A stretch of DNA of 64,000 bases, taken from contig CAJFMX010000009.1 of NCBI GenBank assembly GCA_904393115.1, positions 1 through 64,000 on the forward strand, written 5' to 3'. The DNA is from an uncultured Clostridia bacterium (GTDB lineage Bacteria > Bacillota > Clostridia > Christensenellales > UBA1750). Below are positions 25,591-34,370 of the stretch, in pieces. The notes below the pieces were generated by a model. The model was not told the origin of the DNA, did not search any database, and saw nothing but the letters and a program-made list of their open reading frames with translations. Position numbers and translations under genes: made by a program. Numbering within the stretch: position 1 is the first letter of the stretch; each line of letters opens with the position of its first letter.

Positions 25591-25619
25591 TTGTCAAATT
25601 CGGATGCATGTGCTATATT
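25591..25619 (+). promoter_or_regulatory. Promoter of the cobalamin operon
   Basis: TTGTCA (25591-25596) and TATATT (25614-25619) are 17 bp apart and lie directly upstream of the riboswitch. Confidence 0.75.
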
Positions 25620-25638
25620 TTTACGGAAGACAAACCGT

Positions 25639-25818
25639 CGCAGGGTGCCCGGGGCCTTTTCAGGCTGGCCGGGAGAATAGGGAAGCAGGTGCAAGACCTG
25701 CGCGGGACCGCCGCCGTAATGGAGGAGTCCCGGCTGCCCAGCGTGCCACTGTGCGATCCGCATGGGAAGGCGATGCAGCCGGGGCGACGAGGCCAGAGCC
25801 GGAAGACCTGCCCTGTCC
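25639..25818 (+). promoter_or_regulatory. Cobalamin riboswitch
   Basis: The leader has the conserved elements in order: GGTGCC (25644-25649), GAATAGGGAA, GGTGCAAGACC, the CACTGTG segment, CATGGGAAGG, and the B12 box AGCCGGAAGACCTGCC (25797-25812). CAGGG at 25641-25645 can pair with CCCTG at 25811-25815 to close the aptamer. It precedes 19 cobalamin genes and a terminator, so adenosylcobalamin binding should shut off transcription. The gene-free stretch 25531-26025 is this leader. Confidence 0.95.
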
Positions 25819-25869
25819 GACGCATACTGTTCCAAGCGCCGTATTTTTTTTGCGGCATTCGGGCAGAAC

Positions 25870-25909
25870 CCGTGCTGCGGACGGACCAAACGTCTGCACG
25901 GTATTTTTT
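25870..25909 (+). terminator. Riboswitch expression-platform terminator
   Basis: CCGTGC (25870-25875) pairs with GCACGG (25896-25901), with extra inner pairing, and T6 follows at 25904-25909. It lies between the aptamer and the first cobalamin gene. Confidence 0.8.
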
Positions 25910-26025
25910 CTTGCGCACCCTTTTTGAAAAAAAGGGGGAACTGCGCTTTCTTTTGCGTGGGTTTTGCCGGTTTTCCGGTGGAAGCCCGCGCTTTTTCTTT
26001 GGAGAATTTTCAAAGGAGGACTTGC

Positions 26026-26787
26026 ATGATCGTGCTCTGTGCCAGCTTTGGCAGCTCTGCGCCCGAGGCCCGGCGGGACATCGAGGCCGTCGAGGCCGCG
26101 CTGCGCGCCGCCGCGCCGGGCTGCGGCTTTGTGCGCGCCTACACCAGCCCCACCGTCCGCCGCATCCTGGCCGGGCGCGGGGAAGCCGTTCCCAGCCTGC
26201 CCGAGGCGCTCAGCCGCCTCGCCGGCAGCGCCGTGGCCGTTCAGCCCACGCTCCTTCTGCGCGGCCGCGAATACGACGCGCTGCGCGCGCAGGCGCTCGC
26301 GCGCGCCGACGCCTTCCCGCGCCTGCTCCTGGGCCGCCCGCTCCTGGACGCGCCGGAGGACGTTTCGGCGCTCGCGCGCGCGGTCGCGCAGGCCTATCCC
26401 GCCCAGCCGGGCGAGAGCCTGCTGCTCCTGGGCCACGGAACGGACGGCCCTGCCGCAGCGGTCTACCCCGCGCTGCAGGCGGCGCTGCGCGCCCTCTCGC
26501 GCGAGGACGCCTTTGTCGCGACGGTGGCGGGCGGCGCTGCGCCGGAGGACCTGCTGCCCGCGCTGCGCCGCGCGCCGGCCGTGCGCCTTGCGCCCCTGCT
26601 GCTGGTCGCCGGGGAACACGCGCGCAAGGACATGGCGGGGGACGACCCCGCCAGCTGGAAGAGCCGCCTTGCCGCCGCGGGGCTCTCCGTCCGCTGCACG
26701 CTGCAGGGGCTCGGCTCCCTCCCCGGCGTGCAGGCGCTCTACGCGCAGCGCCTGCGCGCGCTGCTGGAGGCGGACCATGGCCTTTGA
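26026..26787 (+). CDS. cbiK: Sirohydrochlorin cobaltochelatase
   Basis: This 253-residue enzyme inserts Co(II) into sirohydrochlorin, the first committed step of anaerobic B12 synthesis. The CbiK marks are ASFGSS at the start, a catalytic histidine in LLLGHGTDGPA, and a second in VAGEHARKDMAGDDP. The length fits CbiK and not the shorter CbiX. ATG 26026 follows AAAGGAGG. It is the first gene under the riboswitch and overlaps cbiD by 11 bases. Confidence 0.94.
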   Translation: MIVLCASFGSSAPEARRDIEAVEAALRAAAPGCGFVRAYTSPTVRRILAGRGEAVPSLPEALSRLAGSAVAVQPTLLLRGREYDALRAQALARADAFPRLLLGRPLLDAPEDVSALARAVAQAYPAQPGESLLLLGHGTDGPAAAVYPALQAALRALSREDAFVATVAGGAAPEDLLPALRRAPAVRLAPLLLVAGEHARKDMAGDDPASWKSRLAAAGLSVRCTLQGLGSLPGVQALYAQRLRALLEADHGL

Positions 26788-27925
26788 GCACTACGTCCGC
26801 AGCGGGCAAAAGCAGCTGCGCTGCGGCTACACCACGGGGACGTGCGCGGCGCTGGCGGCGCAGGGCGCGGCGGCCCTCCTGCTGACCGGGACCGCGCCGG
26901 AAGCGCTCTGCCTCACGACGCCCAAGGGCTGGGAGGTGCGCGTCGCCCCCGCGTTCTGCCGCATGGAGGGCGAGCGCGCGGTCTGTGCGGTGCGCAAGGA
27001 CGCGGGCGACGATCCGGACGCCACGGACGGCCTGCTCATCGTCGCGTCGGTCTGCCGCGCGCGGGAGCCGGGCATCCGCATCGACGGCGGACCGGGCGTC
27101 GGCCGCGTGACGCGGCCGGGGCTCGACCAGCCCGTGGGCGCGGCGGCCATCAACACGGTGCCGCGCCGCATGATCGCCGAGCAGGCGGAGGCGGTCCGCC
27201 GGCGCAGCGGCTGCGCGGGCGGGCTGGAGGTCCTCCTCTCGATCCCGGACGGCGAGGCGGTCGCGCGGCGGACGTTCAACCCGCACCTGGGCATCGAGGG
27301 CGGGCTGTCGATCCTGGGCACCTCCGGCATCGTGGAGCCCATGAGCGAGCAGGCCCTCGTCGACACGATCGAGCTGGAGCTCCGCCAGGCGCGCGCCGCC
27401 TCCGCGCGCCTGTTCCTCGCGCCGGGGAATTACGGCCTGGACTACCTCGCCCAGCGGGGCTGGGACGGCTGGGGGATTCCGATCGTCAAGTGCTCCAACT
27501 TTCTCGGCGAGGCCCTGGACATCGCGCTCTCCCTCGGATTTCAGCAAGTGGTCCTGGCGGGCCACGCCGGCAAGCTCGTCAAGCTGGCCGGCGGCGTCTT
27601 CCAAACGCACTCGCGCTATGCGGACTGCCGCAGCGAGCTCTTCTGCGCGCACGCCGCCCTCTGCGGCGCGGACGCACAGACCTGCCGCGCGCTGATGGAC
27701 GCCGCGACGGTGGACGCCTGCCTCGCCTGCCTGGACGAGGCGGGGCTCCGTCCGGCGGTGCTCGCGTCGCTGCTGCGCGCCATCCAGCTCCGGCTGGACC
27801 GCCGCACCGGGGGCGCCCTGTCCGCGGGCGCGATTCTCTTTTCCAATGTCTATGGGGAACTCGGACGAACCGAGACCGCAAGGGAGGTTTTACAGGAATG
27901 GGAAACGGCATTCTCTATGGCGTGA
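26777..27925 (+). CDS. cbiD: Cobalt-precorrin-5B C1-methyltransferase
   Basis: The 382-residue protein has the CbiD signature CGYTTGTCAALAAQGAA near the N-terminus. NTVPRRMI and the later VLAGHAGKLVKLAGG segments also fit. It adds the C1 methyl group from S-adenosylmethionine after ring contraction. ATG 26777 lies inside the end of cbiK, so the two genes are coupled. Confidence 0.95.
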   Translation: MAFEHYVRSGQKQLRCGYTTGTCAALAAQGAAALLLTGTAPEALCLTTPKGWEVRVAPAFCRMEGERAVCAVRKDAGDDPDATDGLLIVASVCRAREPGIRIDGGPGVGRVTRPGLDQPVGAAAINTVPRRMIAEQAEAVRRRSGCAGGLEVLLSIPDGEAVARRTFNPHLGIEGGLSILGTSGIVEPMSEQALVDTIELELRQARAASARLFLAPGNYGLDYLAQRGWDGWGIPIVKCSNFLGEALDIALSLGFQQVVLAGHAGKLVKLAGGVFQTHSRYADCRSELFCAHAALCGADAQTCRALMDAATVDACLACLDEAGLRPAVLASLLRAIQLRLDRRTGGALSAGAILFSNVYGELGRTETAREVLQEWETAFSMA

Positions 27926-28599
27926 GCGTCGGGCCGGGCGACCCGGAGCTGCTCACGCTCAAGGCGGCGCGCGTGCTCGCGCGCTGCGCCGTCGTCGCCG
28001 CGCCGCAGACGCCGGCCGGCGGCATGCTGGCGCTGGACATCGCGCGCCAGGCGGTGGACCTTTCGGCAAAGCGCATCCTCCCCCTGCGCTTTGCCATGAG
28101 CCGCGACGCGCAGACGCGGGAGGCCGCGCACCGCGCCGCCATACAGGCCCTGCGCGCGGAGCTGGACGCGGGCGGGGACGTGGCCCTGCTCAACCTCGGG
28201 GACGTCACGGTCTACTCCTCCTTTGGGCGCATCCAGGGGGACCTTGTCGCCGCGGGCTATCGCGTGGAGATGATCCCCGGGGTGACGAGCTTCTGCGCGG
28301 CGGCGGCCCGGCTGGGCCAGCCCCTCACCGGCGGCATGAAGGAGCCGCTGTGCATCGTCCCGGGCCGCGCCGGTTCGGACCTGCTGCGCGCGCCCGGAGC
28401 CAAGGCGTTCCTCAAGAGCGGGCGCGACCTGCCCCGGCTGCTGGAGGATCTGGCGCAGGCCGGGCTGCTCGGCCGCAGCGCGCTGGTGGCGCGCTGCGGC
28501 CTGCCGGGCGAGGAGGTCTATCCGGACCTCTCCCTCGCCCAGCCGCAGGGGGACCCGGACTACTTTACGACGGTCCTGGTAAAGGGGGAAGAGGAATGA
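27898..28599 (+). CDS. cbiL: Cobalt-factor II / precorrin-2 C20-methyltransferase
   Basis: This 233-residue tetrapyrrole methylase has GVSVGPGDPELLTLKA at the start, GDVTVYSSFGRI, and PGVTSFCAAAARLG, the normal SAM-binding architecture of CbiL/CobI. It methylates C20 of the cobalt-bound ring. It starts inside the end of cbiD, with AAGGGAGG about 10 nt upstream. Confidence 0.94.
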   Translation: MGNGILYGVSVGPGDPELLTLKAARVLARCAVVAAPQTPAGGMLALDIARQAVDLSAKRILPLRFAMSRDAQTREAAHRAAIQALRAELDAGGDVALLNLGDVTVYSSFGRIQGDLVAAGYRVEMIPGVTSFCAAAARLGQPLTGGMKEPLCIVPGRAGSDLLRAPGAKAFLKSGRDLPRLLEDLAQAGLLGRSALVARCGLPGEEVYPDLSLAQPQGDPDYFTTVLVKGEEE

Positions 28600-29351
28600 T
28601 TCGCTTTGTGGGCGCAGGCCCCGGCGCGCCGGACCTGCTCACGCTGCGCGGCGCGGAGCTGCTCGCGCGCGCGGACTGCGTGATCTACGCCGGCAGCCTG
28701 GTCAACCCGGCGCTGCTGGGCCTGACCAAGCCCGGCTGCGCGCTCTTCAACAGCGCGGAGATGACGCTGGAGCAGGTGATTGCGCAGATGGAGGCGCAGG
28801 AGGCGCTGCACCACGAGACGGTGCGCCTGCACACCGGCGACCCGAGCCTCTACGGCGCGATCCGCGAGCAGATGGACGCGCTGGATGCGCGCGGGATTCC
28901 CTATGACGTGGCGCCGGGCGTCTCCAGCCTCTCGGGCGCGGCGGCCGCGCTGCAGGTGGAGTACACGATCCCCGGCGTGAACCAGACGGTGATCGTCACG
29001 CGCATGGCGGGCCGCACGCCCGTGCCCGCGGGGCAGGACATCGCCTCCCTCGCCGCCCACGGCGCGGCCATGGTGATCTTCCTATCGGCGGGGATGCTCG
29101 ACGCGCTGCAGGCGGAGCTGCTGCGCGGCGCCTATATGGAAGAGACGCCGGCCGCCCTGGTCTACAAGGCCACCTGGCCGGAGGAGCGCCTCCTGCGCTG
29201 CCGGCTGGGCGACCTCGCCGCGGTCGGGCGCGAGGCGGGCGTGCGCCGCACGGCCCTCGTGCTCGTGGGCGATTTCCTCCGCCAGGCCGGGGAGCGCAGC
29301 CGCCTGTACGACCCGGCGTTCTCCACGGGCTATCGGGAGGCCGAGAAATGA
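28596..29351 (+). CDS. cbiF: Cobalt-precorrin-4 C11-methyltransferase
   Basis: The 251-residue enzyme shows FVGAGPGAPDLLTLRG, YAGSLV and HTGDPSLYGA, the typical CbiF/CobM pattern. It adds the C11 methyl group with S-adenosylmethionine. Its ATG overlaps the cbiL stop by four bases (ATGA). Confidence 0.95.
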   Translation: MIRFVGAGPGAPDLLTLRGAELLARADCVIYAGSLVNPALLGLTKPGCALFNSAEMTLEQVIAQMEAQEALHHETVRLHTGDPSLYGAIREQMDALDARGIPYDVAPGVSSLSGAAAALQVEYTIPGVNQTVIVTRMAGRTPVPAGQDIASLAAHGAAMVIFLSAGMLDALQAELLRGAYMEETPAALVYKATWPEERLLRCRLGDLAAVGREAGVRRTALVLVGDFLRQAGERSRLYDPAFSTGYREAEK

Positions 29352-30343
29352 ACTTGGAATACCTGGCCTTCACCGCGCAGGGCATGGAGCTCGCCGCTGC
29401 GCTCGCCCGCGCGCTCGGCGGGACGCCCGCGCGCTGCGGCGCGCCGGAGGGCCTTGCCGGCTGGACGGCGCGCGCCTTCCGCCAGGCGGAGGGGCTGGTC
29501 TTTGTGGGCGCGGCGGGCATCGCGGTGCGGGCCATCGCGCCGCACGTGCGCAGCAAGGCCGCGGACCCCGCGGTCGTGGTCGTGGACGAGGCGGGGCGCT
29601 TTGCGATCCCCCTGCTGAGCGGCCACCTGGGCGGCGCGAACGACCTAGCGCGCCGCATCGCCGCGCTGCTCGGCGGGCAGGCGGTGCTGACCACCGCAAC
29701 GGACGTCCGCGGCGCCTTCGCGGTGGACGCCTGGGCGCGGCACCAGGGCTGCGCGGTCGTGAACCCCGCGGCCATCCGGCGCGTGTCCGCCAAGCTCCTG
29801 GCGGGGCAGGCGATCGCCCTGCGCACGGACTGGCCGCCCACGGGCGAGCCGCCGCCCGGGGTGCTCCTCGCCCAGGGCGCGGACTGCGACGTGCGCGTGA
29901 CCCTGCGCCCCGAGCAGACGGACGCGCTCGTGCTCGTGCCGCGCATCGCGGTGCTGGGCGTGGGCTGCCGCCGGGGAACGCCCCAGGCCGCGCTGGAGGC
30001 GGCGTTTTCCGCCCTCCTTGCGCGCGGGGACCTTCGCCCGCAGGCCGTGCGCAAGGCGTGCAGCCTGGACCGCAAGCAGGACGAGCCGGGCCTCCTGGCG
30101 TTCTGCCGCGCGCACGGCTTTCCCCTGGAGACCTTCGGCGCGCCGGCGCTGCGGGCCGTGCCGGGGGACTTTGCCGCCTCGCCCTTTGTGGAGCGCGTCA
30201 CGGGCGTGGACAACGTCTGCGAGCGCAGCGCGGTCCTGGGCAGCGGCGGCGAGATTCTCGTCAAAAAACAGGCGGGAAACGGCGTGACCATGGCCCTGGC
30301 CCTGGCGCCCTATTCCCCGGATTGGAGATGGAAGGATGAATAA
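29348..30343 (+). CDS. cbiG: Cobalt-precorrin-5A hydrolase
   Basis: This 331-residue protein has the central CbiG block VGAAGIAVRAIAPHV, then PLLSGHLGGANDLAR. A C-terminal domain starts with GVGCRRGTPQ. CbiG opens the delta-lactone of precorrin-5A and releases acetaldehyde, a step unique to the anaerobic route. The start overlaps cbiF by four bases. Confidence 0.95.
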   Translation: MNLEYLAFTAQGMELAAALARALGGTPARCGAPEGLAGWTARAFRQAEGLVFVGAAGIAVRAIAPHVRSKAADPAVVVVDEAGRFAIPLLSGHLGGANDLARRIAALLGGQAVLTTATDVRGAFAVDAWARHQGCAVVNPAAIRRVSAKLLAGQAIALRTDWPPTGEPPPGVLLAQGADCDVRVTLRPEQTDALVLVPRIAVLGVGCRRGTPQAALEAAFSALLARGDLRPQAVRKACSLDRKQDEPGLLAFCRAHGFPLETFGAPALRAVPGDFAASPFVERVTGVDNVCERSAVLGSGGEILVKKQAGNGVTMALALAPYSPDWRWKDE

Positions 30344-31085
30344 GGTTTTTGCGGTGGGCATCGGCCCCGGCAGCGCGGAATTCCTGACCCAGCAGGCGCG
30401 CGCCGCGCTGGAGGAGGCCGACCTGCTCTGCGGCTACACCACCTATCTGGACCTCGTCCGGGACCTGTTCCCGGACAAGCCGCGGTACGCGACGCCCATG
30501 ACAAAGGAGCGCGACCGCTGCCTCTACGCGCTGGAGCAGGCGGCGCAGGGCCGCACGGTCGCCATGGTCTGCAGCGGGGACGCGGGCGTCTACGGCATGG
30601 CGAGCCTGCTGCTGGAGCTCGCGCCCGGCTTTCCGGGCGTCCTTGTGGAGGTGGTGCCCGGGGTCACGGCGGCGCTCTCCGGCGCGGCGGTGCTGGGCGC
30701 GCCGCTCGGCCACGACTTCTGCGCCGTCTCCCTCTCCGACCGGCTGACGCCCTGGGCGCAGATCGAAACGCGGCTCGCCCTTGCGGCGGAGGCCGGCTTC
30801 CTCCTCTGCCTGTACAACCCGGCCTCCCGCGGGCGCAGCGACGCCCTGCGCAGGGCGTGCGACGTCCTGCTGACGAAGCTGCCGCCGGAGACGGTCTGCG
30901 GCTGGGTGCGCAACATCGGCCGCCCGGGGCAGGAGTCGCGCATCCTCCCGCTTTCCGCCCTCCGCCAGGAGGCGCTGGACATGTTCACCACGGTCTTCAT
31001 CGGCAACGCGACAACGCGCTGCATCGCCGGGCGCATGGTGACGCCGCGCGGATACCGCGGGCCGGAGGGGGCGGCGCGGCCGTGA
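30336..31085 (+). CDS. cbiH: Cobalt-precorrin-3 C17-methyltransferase (ring contraction)
   Basis: The 249-residue methylase has GIGPGSAEFLTQQA, GYTTYLDL, CSGDAGVYGMA and VVPGVTAALSGAA. These match CbiH/CobJ, which methylates C17 while contracting the ring. No fused domain is present. It overlaps cbiG by eight bases. Confidence 0.95.
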   Translation: MNKVFAVGIGPGSAEFLTQQARAALEEADLLCGYTTYLDLVRDLFPDKPRYATPMTKERDRCLYALEQAAQGRTVAMVCSGDAGVYGMASLLLELAPGFPGVLVEVVPGVTAALSGAAVLGAPLGHDFCAVSLSDRLTPWAQIETRLALAAEAGFLLCLYNPASRGRSDALRRACDVLLTKLPPETVCGWVRNIGRPGQESRILPLSALRQEALDMFTTVFIGNATTRCIAGRMVTPRGYRGPEGAARP

Positions 31086-31825
31086 GGGACGAGGCCATCC
31101 TGCTCTTCGGCGGCACGACCGAGGGGCGGCAGCTCGCCGCCCTCCTCGCCGCGCGCGGCGCCCGCGTCGCGGTGAGCGTCGCAACGCCCCTGGGCGCGGA
31201 GATGCTGGCAGGGACGCCGGGCGTTTCCGTGCTCGTCGGCCGGCGGGACGCGGCGGGCATGGCGGCGCTGCTCTGCGGGGCGCGGGTCTGCATCGACGCC
31301 ACGCACCCCTATGCCGCGGAGGCGCACCGCAACATCCGCGCGGCCTGCGCCGAGGCCGGCGTGCCCCTTCTGCGCCTGCGCCGCGCGGACGGCGCGGCCG
31401 AAGGGGTCCTCTCCGTATCCAGCTGCGCGCAGGCCGCGGCGTTCCTCGCGCAGCAGGCGGGCAACGTCCTGCTGGCCACGGGGTCCAAGGAGCTGGCCGC
31501 CTTCTCCTGCCTTGCGCCGGAGCGGGTCTACGCGCGGGTGCTGCCCACGCACGAGGCGCTCTCCGCCTGCGAGGCGCTGGGCCTTGCGCACGGGCACATC
31601 CTGGCCATGCAGGGCCCGTTTTCCCAGAAGCTCAACGAGGCGATCCTGGAGCAATACGCGATCGCCTGGCTGGTGACCAAGGACGGCGGCGCGCCCGGCG
31701 GCTATGCCGAGAAGGCGGCCGCGGCCCGGGCCGTGGGCGCGCGCCTTCTCCTGGTGCGCAGGCCCGCGGACGAGGGCCTGCGCATGGAGGAGATCCTGCA
31801 AAGATTGGAGGAGATGTTTGCGTGA
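31082..31825 (+). CDS. cbiJ: Cobalt-precorrin-6A reductase
   Basis: This 247-residue protein has the N-terminal LFGGTTEGRQLAALL, the CIDATHPYAAEAHRN motif, and the C-terminal TKDGGAPGGYAEK typical of CbiJ/CobK. It reduces precorrin-6A with NAD(P)H. The GTG at 31082 overlaps the cbiH stop by four bases (GTGA). Confidence 0.94.
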   Translation: MRDEAILLFGGTTEGRQLAALLAARGARVAVSVATPLGAEMLAGTPGVSVLVGRRDAAGMAALLCGARVCIDATHPYAAEAHRNIRAACAEAGVPLLRLRRADGAAEGVLSVSSCAQAAAFLAQQAGNVLLATGSKELAAFSCLAPERVYARVLPTHEALSACEALGLAHGHILAMQGPFSQKLNEAILEQYAIAWLVTKDGGAPGGYAEKAAAARAVGARLLLVRRPADEGLRMEEILQRLEEMFA

Positions 31826-33018
31826 AATACACCCTCATCGGCATGGGCGGCGGAACGGACGCCACGCTCACGGCGCAGGGACGGCTCGCGCTGCTGCGCG
31901 CGGACGCCATCGCGGGCGCCGCGCGGCTGCTGGAGGCCCTGCCCGAGGGCTGCACGCCCCGCCGCCGCGCCGCGACAAAGCCCGCGGCGATCCTGGAGGC
32001 GCTGCGCGGCGCGGAGCGCCCCTGCGCGGTCTACAGCGGGGACACGGGGTTCTTTTCCGGCGCGCGGTCGCTGGTCCCCCTGCTGGAGGCGGAGGGCGCG
32101 GAGGCGGAGCTGCTCCCGGGCCTGTCGAGCATCCAGCTCTTTGCCGCGCGCCTGCGCCGCCCCTGGCAGGATTGGGCCCTGGTCTCCGCGCACGGCGTGG
32201 CCTGCGACCCGGTGGCGGCGGTCTGTGCGGGGCGGCCGGCCTTCTTCCTCACGGGCGGGGCGGGCGGCGTGGCCTCGCTGTGCGCAGAGCTCGCGGCGGC
32301 GGGGCTTGATTCCCTGCCCGTCTTCGCCGGCGAGGACCTGGGCTATCCGCAGGAGCGCATCTCCCGCGGAACGGCGGGGGAGTTCGCCAAGAAGACCTTT
32401 TCCCCCTTGAGCGTGCTGCTGGCCGAGGCCGCGCCCCGCCAGGCCCGGCGCGCGCCGGGGCTGGCGGACGACCTCTTCCTGCGCGGGGAGGTGCCCATGA
32501 CCAAGCAGGAGGTCCGCGCCGTGCTCCTGGGCAAGCTGGGCGTCGGCCCGGAGATGGTCTGCTGGGACATCGGCGCGGGCACGGGCAGCGTCAGCGTGGA
32601 GCTGGCCCTGCAGGCCAGGGCCGTCTACGCGGTGGAGCGCGAGGACGACGCCTGCCGCCTGATCCGCGCCAACCGGGAGCGGTTCGGCGCGTGGAACCTC
32701 CGCCTCGTGCAGGGCGAGGCGCCGGGGGCGCTGGCATCGCTGCCCGCGCCGGACGCGGTGTTCGTCGGCGGGACCGGGGGAAGGCTGCGCGAGATCCTCC
32801 GCGCGGTGCAGGCGGCCGCGCCGGGGGCGCGCGTCTGCGTCTCCGCCATCGCGCTGGAAACGGTGCAGGCCGCGCTCGCCGAGCTCGAGGCGCTGGGCTA
32901 TGCCTGCGAGGCGGTGCAGATCGGGATCAGCCGCGCGCGGCGCGCGGGCCAGCTCCACCTGCTGCTGGCGCAGAATCCGGTCTTCCTCGTGACGGGGGTG
33001 CGGCCATGCGCCAAGTGA
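31822..33018 (+). CDS. cbiET: Fused CbiE/CbiT precorrin-6B methyltransferase/decarboxylase
   Basis: The 398-residue protein joins two enzymes. Residues 1 to about 205 are CbiE, a C5 methylase with GMGGGTDATLTAQG and YSGDTGFFSGA. Residues from about 220 are CbiT, with CWDIGAGTGSVSVELAL as the SAM-binding motif, which methylates C15 and decarboxylates C12. This is the CobL-like fused form. GTG 31822 overlaps the cbiJ stop by four bases. Confidence 0.94.
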   Translation: MKYTLIGMGGGTDATLTAQGRLALLRADAIAGAARLLEALPEGCTPRRRAATKPAAILEALRGAERPCAVYSGDTGFFSGARSLVPLLEAEGAEAELLPGLSSIQLFAARLRRPWQDWALVSAHGVACDPVAAVCAGRPAFFLTGGAGGVASLCAELAAAGLDSLPVFAGEDLGYPQERISRGTAGEFAKKTFSPLSVLLAEAAPRQARRAPGLADDLFLRGEVPMTKQEVRAVLLGKLGVGPEMVCWDIGAGTGSVSVELALQARAVYAVEREDDACRLIRANRERFGAWNLRLVQGEAPGALASLPAPDAVFVGGTGGRLREILRAVQAAAPGARVCVSAIALETVQAALAELEALGYACEAVQIGISRARRAGQLHLLLAQNPVFLVTGVRPCAK

Positions 33019-34370
33019 TGCTCGCCGCGCCCGCGAGCGGCAGTGGCAAGACCACGCTCGCCTGCGGCCTGCTGCTGGCGCTGCGGCGGCGGGGCTGCGC
33101 GCCCGCGGCCTTTAAGTGCGGGCCGGACTACATCGACCCCATGTTCCACACCCGCGTGCTCGGCGTGCCGAGCCGAAACCTCGACCTGTTTTTGCAGGGC
33201 GAGCCGGGCGCGCGCCGGAGCCTTGCGGCCGCCGCGCGGCGCGGGGCGGACGTCGCGGTGCTGGAGGGCGCCATGGGCTACTACGACGGCATCGCCGGGA
33301 CGGACGCAGCCAGCGCCTGGCAGACCGCCCGCGCGCTCGGCGCGCCGACGGTGCTGGTGCTGCGCCCGGAGGGCGCGAGCCTGACGCTCGCGGCCCAGGT
33401 CCAGGGCCTGCAGCGCTTCCGCGCGCCGAGCCATCTGCGCGCCCTGCTGCTCAACGGCTGCAAGGCCTCGCTCTTTGCGCATCTGAAGCCCCTCCTCGAG
33501 CGGGAGACGGGGCTGCCGGTCCTGGGGTTCCTGCCGCGCCTGCCGGAGGCGGAGATCCCGAGCCGGCACCTCGGCCTGCTCACGGCCGGGGAGATCGAGG
33601 ACTTTGCCGCGCGGTATGCGGCCGTGGCCCAGGCGCTGGAGGAAAACGCCGACCTCGACCGGCTCCTGATGCTGGCCGCGCCCGCGCCCCTGGAGAGCGA
33701 GCCCGAGGCCGCGCCCGCCCCCGCCCGCTGCACGATCGCCGTGGCGCAGGACGAGGCCTTCTGCTTCTACTATGCGGACAGCCTGGACGCCCTCCGGGCG
33801 GCGGGCGCGCAGATCCGCTTCTTCAGCCCCTTGCGCGACGCGGCCCTGCCGCCGGAGGCGGACGGGCTCTACCTCGGGGGCGGCTATCCCGAGCTGCACG
33901 CCGAGGCGCTCAGCCGCAACGAGGGCATGCGCCGCTCCATCCGCCAGGCAATCGCCGCGGGGCTGCCCGCGGTGGCGGAGTGCGGCGGCTTCCTCTACCT
34001 GCAGGAGCGCCTGACGGACGACCGGGGCCGCGTCTTCCCCATGGCCGGCGCGCTGCCGGGCCTTGGCGCGCCGGCGGGCGGGCTGCGCCGGTTCGGGTAC
34101 GCGCTGCTGCGCGCCGAGGCGGACAGCCTGCTCTTCCGCGCCGGGGAGGAGGTCCCGGCGCACGAGTTCCACCACTGGGACAGCGACGCCTGCGGGGACG
34201 GCCTGTCCGCCCGCAAGCCCGGCACGGACCGCGCCTGGCGCTGCGCCGTCGTGCGCGAGTCGCTCTACGCGGGCTTCCCGCACCTGCACTTCGGCGGGGA
34301 GCGGCCGCTGGCCGAGCGCTTTGCGGCCGCGGCGGCAAACTATGGAAAGGGGAGACGCGCGCATGTGTGA
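33006..34370 (+). CDS. cbiA: Cobyrinate a,c-diamide synthase
   Basis: This 454-residue enzyme amidates the a and c side chains with glutamine and ATP. The N-terminal P-loop APASGSGKTTLA and KCGPDYIDPMFH form the synthetase half. The C-terminal amidotransferase half has YLGGGYPELHAEAL and the nucleophile cysteine in VAECGGFLYL, with HLHF as the histidine site. It overlaps cbiET by 13 bases. Confidence 0.95.
   Translation: MRQVMLAAPASGSGKTTLACGLLLALRRRGCAPAAFKCGPDYIDPMFHTRVLGVPSRNLDLFLQGEPGARRSLAAAARRGADVAVLEGAMGYYDGIAGTDAASAWQTARALGAPTVLVLRPEGASLTLAAQVQGLQRFRAPSHLRALLLNGCKASLFAHLKPLLERETGLPVLGFLPRLPEAEIPSRHLGLLTAGEIEDFAARYAAVAQALEENADLDRLLMLAAPAPLESEPEAAPAPARCTIAVAQDEAFCFYYADSLDALRAAGAQIRFFSPLRDAALPPEADGLYLGGGYPELHAEALSRNEGMRRSIRQAIAAGLPAVAECGGFLYLQERLTDDRGRVFPMAGALPGLGAPAGGLRRFGYALLRAEADSLLFRAGEEVPAHEFHHWDSDACGDGLSARKPGTDRAWRCAVVRESLYAGFPHLHFGGERPLAERFAAAAANYGKGRRAHV

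Noticed and set aside
25838..25852. First T8 tract after the riboswitch as a terminator
   Set aside because: The preceding bases form no good stem; the hairpin at 25870-25909 is the better terminator.
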